Part shown: positions 34,335 to 41,992 of the stretch, in pieces
How the letters are laid out: each line of letters starts with the position of its first letter
Position numbering within the stretch: the first letter of the stretch is position 1
Source of the DNA: Bradyrhizobium sp. 199
GTDB lineage: Bacteria > Pseudomonadota > Alphaproteobacteria > Rhizobiales > Xanthobacteraceae
Reading direction: 5' to 3'
NCBI RefSeq assembly: GCF_023073355.1
Contig: NZ_JADPJI010000011.1
Coordinates: forward strand, 62,001 to 126,000
DNA: 64,000 nt
Translations under genes and position numbers: made by a program
Notes under the pieces: generated by a model
Databases searched by the model: none
Seen by the model: the letters and a program-made list of their open reading frames with translations, nothing else
What the model was told of the DNA's origin: nothing

Positions 34335-34472
34335 TCAACGGCTATAGACGAACGCCAGGATGGCGATCGTAACCGCCAACAGCCCGACAAAGCGCAGCAT
34401 GATCGTGCCGATTTGATTCGGCGCGGGCCGCAACGGTATCGGGTCCGTGGTGTCGGGCCGAATGCTTTCCAT
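34335..34472 (-). CDS. Very small single-helix membrane protein
   Basis: I translated this 45-residue frame by hand: MESIRPDTTDPIPLRPAPNQ, then IGTIMLRFVGLLAVTIAILAF as one transmembrane helix, ending VYSR. A proline-rich cytoplasmic head followed by a helix is a plausible small membrane protein. It is convergent with the small gene at 34150-34296. No homologue is recognised, and expression evidence would be needed. Confidence 0.45.
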   Translation of the reverse strand: MESIRPDTTDPIPLRPAPNQIGTIMLRFVGLLAVTIAILAFVYSR

Positions 34473-34557
34473 GTGAAATGTCCCCAGGCCCGGCCGAACA
34501 GGCCACCGGCGCTTGGCATTCGTCGCTCTGGCAGGGCCGAGGGTTCAAAGCACGCCC

Positions 34558-34690
34558 TCGTGTCCTGGACGCGCTGCAGCGCTCTTGCGCTGCTGCGCAG
34601 AGCCGACCCACCGCGCCCGCATTCATCCTGGCCATGGCCCCGACTCTGCGGCGCGTTGCTGCGTGCCGCACCGCGTCCGGGGCACGAGGA
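34558..34690. repeat. Dispersed repeat, GTGTCCTGGACGC...CGTCCGGGGCACGAGG family
   Basis: It begins CGTGTCCTGGACGCGCTGC and ends GCGTCCGGGGCACGAGG, with an internal GCGCAGAGCCGACCC. The block order matches 16246-16381 and 32419-32545. Confidence 0.6.
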
Positions 34691-34701
34691 CCTCATGAAT
34701 C

Positions 34702-34733
34702 AAAACCGCCGCGCCCCTTCCGGGTCGCGGCGG
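34702..34733 (-). terminator. Rho-independent terminator for the gene at 34757-35179
   Basis: On the minus strand CCGCCGCG and CGCGGCGG (plus-strand 34706-34713 and 34726-34733) form an 8-base stem followed by TTTTG. It lies just after the stop of the minus-strand gene. Confidence 0.7.
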
Positions 34734-34756
34734 CTCGTGATGCAGTGTGGTAGCGA

Positions 34757-35179
34757 TCAGCTGTTGCGCAGGCCGTCGGCGGCACGCTTCCACTGCGCGA
34801 CGTTGTCGGAGATCATGCGGGTCGACTTCATCGCGGCCTGGCTGAGCTGGGCATAGCCGGAGATCTCGCGCTGGACGCGCTGGCCTTCGGCGTGGAGCAG
34901 GTCCCGCAGGCTCTCGAGTTCCGAGATCAAGTTCTCGATTTCGGCGAGCGAAGTGCCGGCGACGCGCTGGATCAGCGAGTTGACGTTGGTGACGGTGGCT
35001 TCGGCGCTCGGATCGAGCGGCGGCGCATCGGTGGTGGTGGCTGCCGGACGGCGCAGATAGGCGATGTCGTTGCGGACGAAGTCGCGGATGCCGGCTTCGA
35101 CCTCCGTCACGGCGGCGAGGTTGGTGTCGACCGTCTCGGTCTCGGTGGCTTCGATCTTTTCGGGACGCATGGCGTTCAT
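34757..35179 (-). CDS. Conserved hypothetical helical protein
   Basis: The 140-residue soluble protein is almost all helical. Residues 75-135 (ISELESLRDLLHAEGQRVQREISGYAQLSQAAMKSTRMISDNVAQWKRA) look like a long amphipathic helix pair. I recognise no domain, signal peptide or membrane segment. The ATG at 35179 follows AGGGGAATAAC; the longer open frame upstream is arginine-rich and noncoding in character. It has its own terminator and so is probably monocistronic. Confidence 0.7.
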   Translation of the reverse strand: MNAMRPEKIEATETETVDTNLAAVTEVEAGIRDFVRNDIAYLRRPAATTTDAPPLDPSAEATVTNVNSLIQRVAGTSLAEIENLISELESLRDLLHAEGQRVQREISGYAQLSQAAMKSTRMISDNVAQWKRAADGLRNS

Positions 35180-35395
35180 CGTTATTCCCCTGTTCGCGTT
35201 GAGCGCAGCGCGAGTGTCCCCCGCACGACGACGTCTGTGAGGCTTGCCTATCAGGGCGTCCGATTTTGACCGCAAATGGGCCGAGATGCGGCAAGGGCGG
35301 ACCATTCGAGGGTTTTGCCGTGGCGTATGGTTAGGAGAGCGTGAACGCCGGCCGGGAGCCACGAGGAACCCTCATGGTGAGGAGCGTGCTGGGCT

Positions 35396-36319
35396 CTACC
35401 AGCTCTTCTTGAACCCCGCCGTCAGGCTCTTGTTGATCGCGCCTTGCGAGGTCTCGCCGACCGAGCCGGAGACGGTGACGTTGTCGAACAGCTTCTGCTC
35501 GGCGCCGACCTTGCGCAGCCATTTGTCGTCGGTGGTCGACAGCGTCTGGCCGGCGGTGATGCTGGTGCCGGTGTCGCTGAGGGTGACCTTGGCGGACTGG
35601 TCGGTCTCGTAATTGCGCGTGATGTGGCCGCCAATGCCGGGCACGGTCGTGGTGCCCTGCTGATTGACGCTGTAGCCGTTCTGCAGCGTCAGCGAAGTGT
35701 CGCCCGAGAGCGGCACCGATTTGATCAGCGAGGCCCCGATCTTGCTGTGCTCCGCACCGGGATCGACGCGGGCTTCCACCGCGGTCTTGTCCCAGATCGC
35801 GCCCGCGCCCGGCGCGGTCGCCGTCGCCCAGGCGCTGCCGGAGGATTGCGGCAGGTTGCCGCCATTGGTGGCCTTCTGCGCCAGCAGCTCGGACATTGTT
35901 CGCGGCTCGCTCGTCACCGTCATGTCGGCGCCGACCCTGGTATCCCAGAACGAGAACACGGACTGCTTCACCGTCACGGCCGCGGAGCCGTTTGCATTGG
36001 CGTTCGACGACCAGTTCAGCTCGTCCTTGGCGGCGGACTGGGCGCGCTTCTTGGCGGCCATGGGGTCAATGCCGGTGCCGGCGTCGACCGCGAGCTGACT
36101 CCAGTCGAGCTTGTCGACGTCGATGCCCTTGAGCACGTCGGGGTCGTTGACGTCGGGGGCTTCCGCCACCGCCGCTGTGTCGGCCTCGTCGTCAGGCGCG
36201 GCCGCTATGGGCGAGAAGGGCGGAATGATCTGCGCCGAGACCGTCAGCGCCGAGCTCAATATGAATACGGCCGCCAGCACGGGCAGCCTGGTCCAGCCAA
36301 ACCCTGTCGAGAATTGCAT
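35396..36319 (-). CDS. Exported protein of unknown function, possibly beta-rich
   Basis: The 307-residue protein has a signal peptide (about 1-29, ending VSA-QI) and an acidic linker (PDDEADTAAVAEAPDVNDPD). The C-terminal 200 residues are low in cysteine and rich in Ser, Thr, Gly and alternating hydrophobics (SLTLQNGYSVNQQGTTTV, AKVTLSDTGTSITAGQTLS, NVTVSGSVGETSQG), ending KKSW. That composition suggests an outer-membrane or surface beta structure, yet no family is recognised. It is transcribed alone. Confidence 0.7.
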   Translation of the reverse strand: MQFSTGFGWTRLPVLAAVFILSSALTVSAQIIPPFSPIAAAPDDEADTAAVAEAPDVNDPDVLKGIDVDKLDWSQLAVDAGTGIDPMAAKKRAQSAAKDELNWSSNANANGSAAVTVKQSVFSFWDTRVGADMTVTSEPRTMSELLAQKATNGGNLPQSSGSAWATATAPGAGAIWDKTAVEARVDPGAEHSKIGASLIKSVPLSGDTSLTLQNGYSVNQQGTTTVPGIGGHITRNYETDQSAKVTLSDTGTSITAGQTLSTTDDKWLRKVGAEQKLFDNVTVSGSVGETSQGAINKSLTAGFKKSW

Positions 36320-36584
36320 CGTCCTGCCCGCAAGCCCCAGCGCATGCTTTCCGACAATATATATCGGCCTTCAGCAAAGACCATGCGCCATTCCGCGCTG
36401 AAAATGCTGATTCATCGTCGCGAAATTGTGGCGGTGGTCAAGCCCCCGACACCAACGGGCCGCGCGAAAGGCGCGCGCCCGATGACGAGCTTCCGGCGCG
36501 ACGGCATCCGGCGGGGCTGGAGGCCAGGACGTCGCAGCCGGCCTTGTCATCGGTCCCGAACAACGGGGCCCGTTGGCGTCCCCC

Positions 36585-37025
36585 TCAGCCGACGCTGGTC
36601 ATCATCGGCAGATGAATGGCGCGGCCGAGTGCCTGCTCGACCAGGTCGAAGGTGTCGATCAGCACGCGCATGCTGACGAGCTTGCCCGCTCTGAACTGGG
36701 CGAACTGCGCGACCCGCAGGCTGATCGGCTTGTTGGAATCGAGGGCGGTCAGGGAATAGCGCACCATCGAGGCGGCGGAATCGACGCCGAGCATGATGCT
36801 TTCGCGGTCGAAGCGGCGGACCTGGAAATTGTCGGCGAGCTGGCGGATGACCTCGAGCACGGCGTCCTTGCCCTGGCGCGCGCCGAGAAACGGAAACATG
36901 TCGATCGGGCCGTAGAGCGCCCATTCGACGTCCTCGTCAATCAAGGCCTCGATATCAGCAAAATGCCGGTCATTGATCGCGCGGTGCAACGCGCGCGAGA
37001 AACGCCAGAGGCTGTGCTCTGTCAC
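36585..37025 (-). CDS. NTF2-like (SnoaL-type) protein
   Basis: The 146-residue protein reads as one nuclear-transport-factor-2-like cone: a helical start (LWRFSRALHRAINDRHFADIEALIDEDVEWALYGP), then FPFLGARQGKDAVLEVIRQLA and strands MVRYSLTALDSNKPISLRVAQFAQFRAGKLVSMRVLIDTFDLVEQA. Such proteins include small hydrolases, isomerases and ligand binders, so no reaction can be stated. I chose GTG 37025, with AGGA 9 bases upstream; a TTG at 37097 would add 24 residues. Confidence 0.75.
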   Translation of the reverse strand: MTEHSLWRFSRALHRAINDRHFADIEALIDEDVEWALYGPIDMFPFLGARQGKDAVLEVIRQLADNFQVRRFDRESIMLGVDSAASMVRYSLTALDSNKPISLRVAQFAQFRAGKLVSMRVLIDTFDLVEQALGRAIHLPMMTSVG

Positions 37026-37368
37026 TTTGGGCAATCCTGAAGCTGGCTTGGCGAAAAAAGGAAAACAGCCCCAGGCGCAGTCAGTGCCGAGGCTCAACTC
37101 ATTTGTATACGAACAAAATACGCGGTTTCACCGGCAACGCAATTCACGTTTTCGCAATGCACCATTGACGGTCTTTTGTGAGATTTACAACAAACCCCGT
37201 AATTTCCCGGTCCCACGGCCGAGTTCCCGACTCAGGTTTCTCGGGGAAGGGAGGATCAGTCCACCGCGCGCCCGTGATCATTGGCGGGCTTGGCCAACTG
37301 TTGGGGAGGAAACCCGAACCCATCCTCGCTCGTTGAGGGCCTGACATCGCATCTGGAGACATCGATCC
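37026..37368. other. Divergent intergenic region, no gene seen
   Basis: These 343 bases separate the NTF2-like gene from the small secreted gene at 37369. The first half is unusually AT-rich for the window (TTTGTATACGAACAAAATACG) and probably holds promoters. A near-perfect hairpin TTCCCGA/TCGGGGAA (37224-37248) lies in the second half. I find no RNA gene. Confidence 0.4.
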
Positions 37369-37602
37369 ATGAAATCACCGCTTATCGCCGTCACCGCCGC
37401 GCTACTCATGCTTGGCGCGACCTCCGCAGCCGACGCCAAGGGCTGCATCAAGGGCGCCGTCGTCGGCGGCGTGGCCGGTCACTATGCCGGCCATCATGGC
37501 GTTCTCGGCGCCGCCGCCGGCTGCCTCTACGGCCGGCACCACGCCAAGGAGCAGGAAAAGCAGCGGCAGCAGAGCCAGACCAACGGGCAGGGGAAGCTCT
37601 AG
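37369..37602 (+). CDS. Small exported glycine-rich protein
   Basis: A 77-residue product with a signal peptide (about 1-23, ending ADA-KG). Its short mature part has a glycine-zipper-like segment (GAVVGGVAGHYAGHHGVLGAAAGCLYG) with two cysteines, then a glutamine-rich polar tail. Glycine-zipper proteins insert in or near the outer membrane. The function is unknown. GGAG lies 10 bases before the ATG. Confidence 0.7.
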   Translation: MKSPLIAVTAALLMLGATSAADAKGCIKGAVVGGVAGHYAGHHGVLGAAAGCLYGRHHAKEQEKQRQQSQTNGQGKL

Positions 37603-37723
37603 CCCTCGCCATCGTCAGGCGAGTAAGGAGCCACCGCTCTCTCACTCCTTCCCCGTGACGGACCTCACATCACGCCCGTACCGGCGCGGCTATGGTCGCC
37701 CCCATGTCATCAGGAGACGTGCC

Positions 37724-38110
37724 ATGGCCGCCATCGCCACCGTCAGAAAGTCCCGCCTGCACAACGCGCTCGAAGGCGTCGCGCTGACCACGATCCTGCA
37801 GAGCTTCCCGACCTTCGCCGCCGCCGCCTTCCTGCTCAAGCTCGCCGGCGACCACGACCTCTCGGGCGACCCCGGCGTCGCCATCTTCGTCGCCATCGCC
37901 TCGCTCGCCCACGCCATGCTAGCCGTGACCCTCGGCCCGAGCTTCCCGGCGTTCTTCAAGACCGTCTATGAGCCGAAGTTCTTCGAGGCCCACCTGTCGC
38001 TATCCGACAAGATCACGGCATGGCGCACCCAACCCGTCGCCTCGCTCCAGCTCGTGACCATCGTGCTGCTGCTGTCAGTCATGGCGGTGGTGACGGCGAG
38101 CGTGGGGTGA
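37724..38110 (+). CDS. Small membrane protein of unknown function
   Basis: The 128-residue protein has three hydrophobic segments (about 18-40, 50-72 and 105-126) separated by short loops, with GPSFPAFFKTVYEPKFFEAHLSLSDKI between the second and third. It has no recognised domain. The ATG at 37724 has AGGAG 8 bases upstream, better than the long open frame before it. It follows the small exported gene by about 120 bases on the same strand. Confidence 0.65.
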   Translation: MAAIATVRKSRLHNALEGVALTTILQSFPTFAAAAFLLKLAGDHDLSGDPGVAIFVAIASLAHAMLAVTLGPSFPAFFKTVYEPKFFEAHLSLSDKITAWRTQPVASLQLVTIVLLLSVMAVVTASVG

Positions 38111-38181
38111 GGACCCCCGTCATCCGGGGCGCCGCAAAGCGGCGAGCCCGGAATCTACACCAACGAACGGCGCTGTCCGAT

Positions 38182-38290
38182 GCCTAAAGCATGATCCGGA
38201 AAAGTGCGCAGCGGTTTTCCGAAAAGATCATGCGTAAACAACAACCCAAAGCGCGATGGCGATTCATCCTAATCGCATGGCGCTTTAGGC
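38182..38290. repeat. 109-bp element with 9-bp terminal inverted repeats
   Basis: GCCTAAAGC (38182-38190) and GCTTTAGGC (38282-38290) are perfect terminal inverted repeats. Inside are ATGATCCGGAAAA/TTTTCCGAAAAGATCAT, a nested inverted pair, and GCGCGATGGCGATTCATCC. The nested symmetry and AT-rich interior fit a small non-coding mobile-type repeat. It ends two bases before the uvrB stop codon region. Confidence 0.7.
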
Positions 38291-38291
38291 C

Positions 38292-41267
38292 CTACTTCTT
38301 CTTCCACCCACCTCTATGCCCCGGCGCCCCTCCGCTCGACCGGGGCGATGGTCCGAACTCCGGGCCTGACTGCCTTGAGTCCGTCGGCTGGATGATCCGG
38401 CTGGTGCCGCCGAACGGCTTTGCCGGCAGCGTCTGCTTGTCGCGATAGGGCAGGGACTCCGGGCCGTGCATTTCGTCGAGATGCGGCTTGTGCACCTTCG
38501 AGCCGCTGCCGCCGCCGCTCGCTTTCAGCGCGGAGCTGACGGTTTTCTTCTTCATCGCGCTGACGGGGAGATTGGCTGCGTCGCCGTATTTCTTGGTGCC
38601 GACGTAGGCGCCGGCCTTGCCCTGCACGGTGCGCTGCTTGACAGTGGGATCGTCGACCACGGCGAGCTCGGTGGCGCGCAGGCGCTTGACCTCGTCGCGC
38701 AGGCGGGCGGCTTCCTCGAAATTCAGATCGGCCGCGGCCTCGCGCATCCGCGTCTCGAGATCGCCCAGCACGGCCTCGAAATTGTGGCCGATCGAGATGA
38801 CGTCGTCCGTCATGTCGTGGCCGCCGATCTCGATCAGCACATGATCGCGCTCGTAGACGCTGTTCATGATGTCGCCGATCGACTTCTTGATGCTCTCCGG
38901 CGTGATGCCATGCGCCGTGTTGTATTCGACCTGCTTCTCGCGGCGGCGGTCGGTTTCGGCGATGGCGCGCTCCATCGATCCCGTCATCTGGTCGGCGTAC
39001 AGGATCACCTTGCCGTCCACGTTGCGCGCGGCGCGGCCGATGGTCTGGATCAGCGAGGTCTCGCTACGCAAAAAGCCTTCCTTGTCGGCATCGAGGATCG
39101 CGACCAGCGCGCATTCGGGAATGTCGAGGCCTTCGCGGAGCAAATTGATGCCGACCAGCGCGTCGAAGGCGCCAAGGCGCAGATCGCGGATGATCTCGAT
39201 GCGTTCGATGGTGTCGATGTCGCTGTGCATGTAGCGGACGCGAATGCCCTGCTCATGCAGATATTCGGTCAGGTCCTCCGCCATGCGCTTGGTCAGCACC
39301 GTGATCAGCGAGCGATAGCCGGCCTGCGCGGTGGCGCGCACTTCGCCGACGAGATCGTCGACCTGGGTGCGGGCAGGGCGAATATGGACGGGAGGATCAA
39401 TCAGCCCGGTCGGACGGATCACCTGCTCGACGAACACGCCGCCGCTCTCATTGATTTCCCAGGCGCTCGGCGTGGCGGAGACCGCGACGGTCTGCGGTCG
39501 CATCATGTCCCATTCCTCGAAGCGCAGTGGACGGTTGTCCATGCACGACGGCAGGCGGAAGCCATATTCGGCCAGCGTCGCCTTGCGGCGGAAGTCGCCT
39601 TTGAACATGGCGCCGATCTGGGGCACGGTGACGTGGCTCTCATCGGCGAACACCAGCGCGTTGTCGGGCACGTATTCGAACAGCGTCGGCGGCGGCTCGC
39701 CGGGCAGGCGCCCGGTGAGATAGCGCGAATAGTTCTCGATGCCGGCGCAGCTTCCTGTCGCCTCCATCATCTCGATGTCGAAGGTGGTCCGCTGCTCCAG
39801 CCGCTGCGCTTCCAACAGGCGGCCCTGGCCGTGGAGCTGGTCGAGCCGCATCTTCAGTTCGGATTTGATCGATTTGATCGCCTGCACCAGCGTCGGCCGC
39901 GGCGTCACGTAATGCGAGTTGGCGTACATCTTGATGAATTCGAGCTCGTCCTGCTTGTGGCCGGTGAGGGGATCGAACTCCTCGATGGTCTCGATGGTGT
40001 CGCCGAACAGGTTCACGCGCCAGGCGCGGTCCTCATAGTGCGCCGGAAAGATGTCTATGACGTCGCCGCGGACGCGGAACGTGCCGCGGGTGAAATCGGC
40101 CTGGGTGCGCTTGTACTGGAGCGCGACGAGGTCGGCGATCAGCTGGCGCTGGTCGATGCGCTCGCCCTTCTTCAGCGCGAAGGTCATCGCGGTGTAGGTC
40201 TCGACCGAGCCGATACCGTAGATGCAGGAGACCGAGGCGACGATGATGACGTCGTCGCGTTCGAGCAGCGCGCGCGTCGCCGAGTGGCGCATACGGTCGA
40301 TCTGCTCGTTGATGGAGGAATCCTTCTCGATATAGGTGTCGGTGCGCGGGACGTACGCTTCCGGCTGGTAGTAATCATAGTAGGAGACGAAATACTCGAC
40401 AGCGTTGTCAGGGAAGAAGTTCTTGAACTCGCCGTAGAGCTGGGCGGCGAGCGTCTTGTTCGGCGCCAGGATCAGGGCCGGGCGCTGCGTCTTCTCGATC
40501 ACCTGCGCCATCGTGTAGGTCTTGCCCGAGCCGGTGACGCCGAGCAGCACTTGAGTGCGATCGTTACGCTGGACGCCTTCGACCAGCTCGGCAATCGCCG
40601 TCGGCTGGTCGCCCTTGGGCTGGTATTCCGACTTGATCTTGAAGCGCACGCCGCCTTCGGACTTTTCAGGCCGCGGCGGGCGGTGCGGCGTCCACACCTT
40701 CGTGGAGCCGTCGTCCTTGCGGAACTCCGGGCGGCCCTCGCGGATCAGCGATTCCAGCGCATCGGCCGTGGCCTTGACGCCGAGCGCCTCCATCTTGCTG
40801 CGCGGCGGACGCGCCAGCGCCTCGGCATCGTCCTCCTCCGTGGGCAAACCGAGCTGACGCGCCAGTTCCGGATCGAGCGTCGGGATTGTGGCGGCGGTTC
40901 CGTAATTGGCCTGCGGTGCTTCTTCCAGCCCACCGACCTCGGTGGATTGGCGCGCTCCCACCGGCTGCGGATTGGGTCTGAGCGGCATCGGCCGCGTCAC
41001 ATCCTGCGGAAAGTCCCTCGGGGTCGAGGCCCGCGCCCGATGCGCCGCGGCCTCGCCGCCGGATCGCCGGTCGCGCGAATTGTCCGGCGGTGGCTGCAGG
41101 CCCGTGCCGGATCCCAGCCCGGCATCGCCGCGATTGATCGCGGGATTGAGCAATTCGGCCAGCGCCGGCCCGATCGGCTGCACATCGGGGCGATGCGCTT
41201 TCGAGTTCGGAGCCTTGGTCTTGGAGGATTTGCCGGATTTTTCGGAGGATGCAGGTTTCTTCGCCAT
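38292..41267 (-). CDS. uvrB: Excinuclease ABC subunit B, long form
   Basis: UvrB is the helicase-like damage verifier of nucleotide excision repair. The core is intact: Walker A GVTGSGKT at 243-250, the beta-hairpin region YYDYYQPEAYVP, helicase motif II DESHV, ATPSAWE, motif VI QTIGRAARN, and the C-terminal UVR motif LNFEEAARLRDEVKRL. The protein is 991 residues against about 670 normally. The first 205 residues are basic, proline-rich and low in predicted fold. About 110 more follow the UVR motif. The ATG at 41267 (MAKKPASS) is chosen; the open frame above it is not protein-like. Its partner uvrC lies 31 kb away. Confidence 0.96.
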   Translation of the reverse strand: MAKKPASSEKSGKSSKTKAPNSKAHRPDVQPIGPALAELLNPAINRGDAGLGSGTGLQPPPDNSRDRRSGGEAAAHRARASTPRDFPQDVTRPMPLRPNPQPVGARQSTEVGGLEEAPQANYGTAATIPTLDPELARQLGLPTEEDDAEALARPPRSKMEALGVKATADALESLIREGRPEFRKDDGSTKVWTPHRPPRPEKSEGGVRFKIKSEYQPKGDQPTAIAELVEGVQRNDRTQVLLGVTGSGKTYTMAQVIEKTQRPALILAPNKTLAAQLYGEFKNFFPDNAVEYFVSYYDYYQPEAYVPRTDTYIEKDSSINEQIDRMRHSATRALLERDDVIIVASVSCIYGIGSVETYTAMTFALKKGERIDQRQLIADLVALQYKRTQADFTRGTFRVRGDVIDIFPAHYEDRAWRVNLFGDTIETIEEFDPLTGHKQDELEFIKMYANSHYVTPRPTLVQAIKSIKSELKMRLDQLHGQGRLLEAQRLEQRTTFDIEMMEATGSCAGIENYSRYLTGRLPGEPPPTLFEYVPDNALVFADESHVTVPQIGAMFKGDFRRKATLAEYGFRLPSCMDNRPLRFEEWDMMRPQTVAVSATPSAWEINESGGVFVEQVIRPTGLIDPPVHIRPARTQVDDLVGEVRATAQAGYRSLITVLTKRMAEDLTEYLHEQGIRVRYMHSDIDTIERIEIIRDLRLGAFDALVGINLLREGLDIPECALVAILDADKEGFLRSETSLIQTIGRAARNVDGKVILYADQMTGSMERAIAETDRRREKQVEYNTAHGITPESIKKSIGDIMNSVYERDHVLIEIGGHDMTDDVISIGHNFEAVLGDLETRMREAAADLNFEEAARLRDEVKRLRATELAVVDDPTVKQRTVQGKAGAYVGTKKYGDAANLPVSAMKKKTVSSALKASGGGSGSKVHKPHLDEMHGPESLPYRDKQTLPAKPFGGTSRIIQPTDSRQSGPEFGPSPRSSGGAPGHRGGWKKK

Positions 41268-41324
41268 GAGGCGAATATGGGACGAGTCCGCCCCGCAATA
41301 AAGGGCGAATGCCCGTTGCAATGC

Positions 41325-41354
41325 AGGCTGCTGACAGCAGGTTGGCAGCAGCCT
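41325..41354. repeat. Inverted repeat between uvrB and the zinc-ribbon gene
   Basis: AGGCTGCTG (41325-41333) and CAGCAGCCT (41346-41354) are perfect 9-base arms with a 12-base loop. The repeat lies directly after the minus-strand zinc-ribbon stop and before uvrB. It lacks a T-run, so it may be a rho-dependent stop, a pause hairpin or an operator. Confidence 0.45.
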
Positions 41355-41359
41355 CGGGC

Positions 41360-41590
41360 TTATGCGGCCGGCGGTGGACCCTCGTCGTCCTCGCCGGCCT
41401 GATACGGCTTCAGGATGTCCAGGTGGACGCCGCCGCAATCGGTGCAGCGCATGGTCCAGTACTCGCATCCGGCCCGCCCGCCGATCACGCGGAGCACCGA
41501 GAGATCTCCGTCGCATTCCGGGCAGTTGGACAGCACGGCGCGGGTGTAGATCCTCGGTCTCGAGCTGTCTTCAAATTCGATGACTGACAT
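41360..41590 (-). CDS. Small zinc-ribbon protein of unknown function
   Basis: The 76-residue protein has two CxxC pairs (NCPECDG near 23-26 and MRCTDCGG near 49-52), the spacing of a zinc ribbon, and an acidic proline tail (EDDEGPPPAA). An extra cysteine (AGCEYW) sits between them. The ATG at 41590 is the only start. It lies on the same strand as uvrB, with 92 bases between them, so it may share its promoter. Whether it assists repair is unknown. Confidence 0.7.
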   Translation of the reverse strand: MSVIEFEDSSRPRIYTRAVLSNCPECDGDLSVLRVIGGRAGCEYWTMRCTDCGGVHLDILKPYQAGEDDEGPPPAA

Positions 41591-41643
41591 GACCGGTTGC
41601 CCCCTTTTGCGCTGCGCCGTCCCTGGGTCGCTTGCCGTCTCGC

Positions 41644-41868
41644 CTATTCGTCGTCGCTGTCGGTTCGCCGGCGGAAGCGGTCGATGTGGTGCTTGGCGTC
41701 GGCGATCGCAGCGCTCTGATCGGGCCAGGCGAAACCCACCTCCATGGCCGGAAACAGCACGCCGTCGATGGCGAGGGGGCTGAGATCGGCGCGGCGGATA
41801 CGGGCGTGCCAGAGGCCTTTGCCAGCCTCGAAAGATTCGATGTCAAAGCCATCGTAGAGGGTCGTCAT
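41644..41868 (-). CDS. Small soluble hypothetical protein
   Basis: A 74-residue protein beginning MTTLYDGFDIESFEAGKGLWHARIRRADLSPL, ending with a charged helix (AIADAKHHIDRFRRRTDSDDE). The GGGGA ribosome site 5 bases before ATG 41868 supports this start over an in-frame TTG four codons upstream. No domain, signal peptide or membrane segment is seen. It lies between the zinc-ribbon gene and the LysR gene on the same strand. Confidence 0.65.
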   Translation of the reverse strand: MTTLYDGFDIESFEAGKGLWHARIRRADLSPLAIDGVLFPAMEVGFAWPDQSAAIADAKHHIDRFRRRTDSDDE

Positions 41869-41992
41869 GGTAGTCCCCAAAGTGTTCGTACGTGTCTTGT
41901 TGGAGGGTCAGGAGACCACGTTTGCGCATTTTGGGATGTGAAGCCGTTCACAAGCGGTCGGCTTTTTTGCCTTTGAAGTGAGTCTTGAGGCG

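Noticed and set aside
38466..41402. A 978-residue open frame on the plus strand opposite uvrB
   Set aside because: It is an antisense shadow of uvrB produced by high G+C codon use; it lacks a ribosome site or recognisable domains.
41268..41516. An 83-residue extension upstream of the uvrB start
   Set aside because: It is out-of-frame noncoding sequence overlapping the zinc-ribbon gene; the ATG at 41267 is the likely start.
41920..41975. Hairpin with T-run (AGCCG...CGGCTTTTTTG) on the plus strand
   Set aside because: It would terminate a plus-strand transcript, but genes on both sides are on the minus strand, so its orientation gives no supported role.
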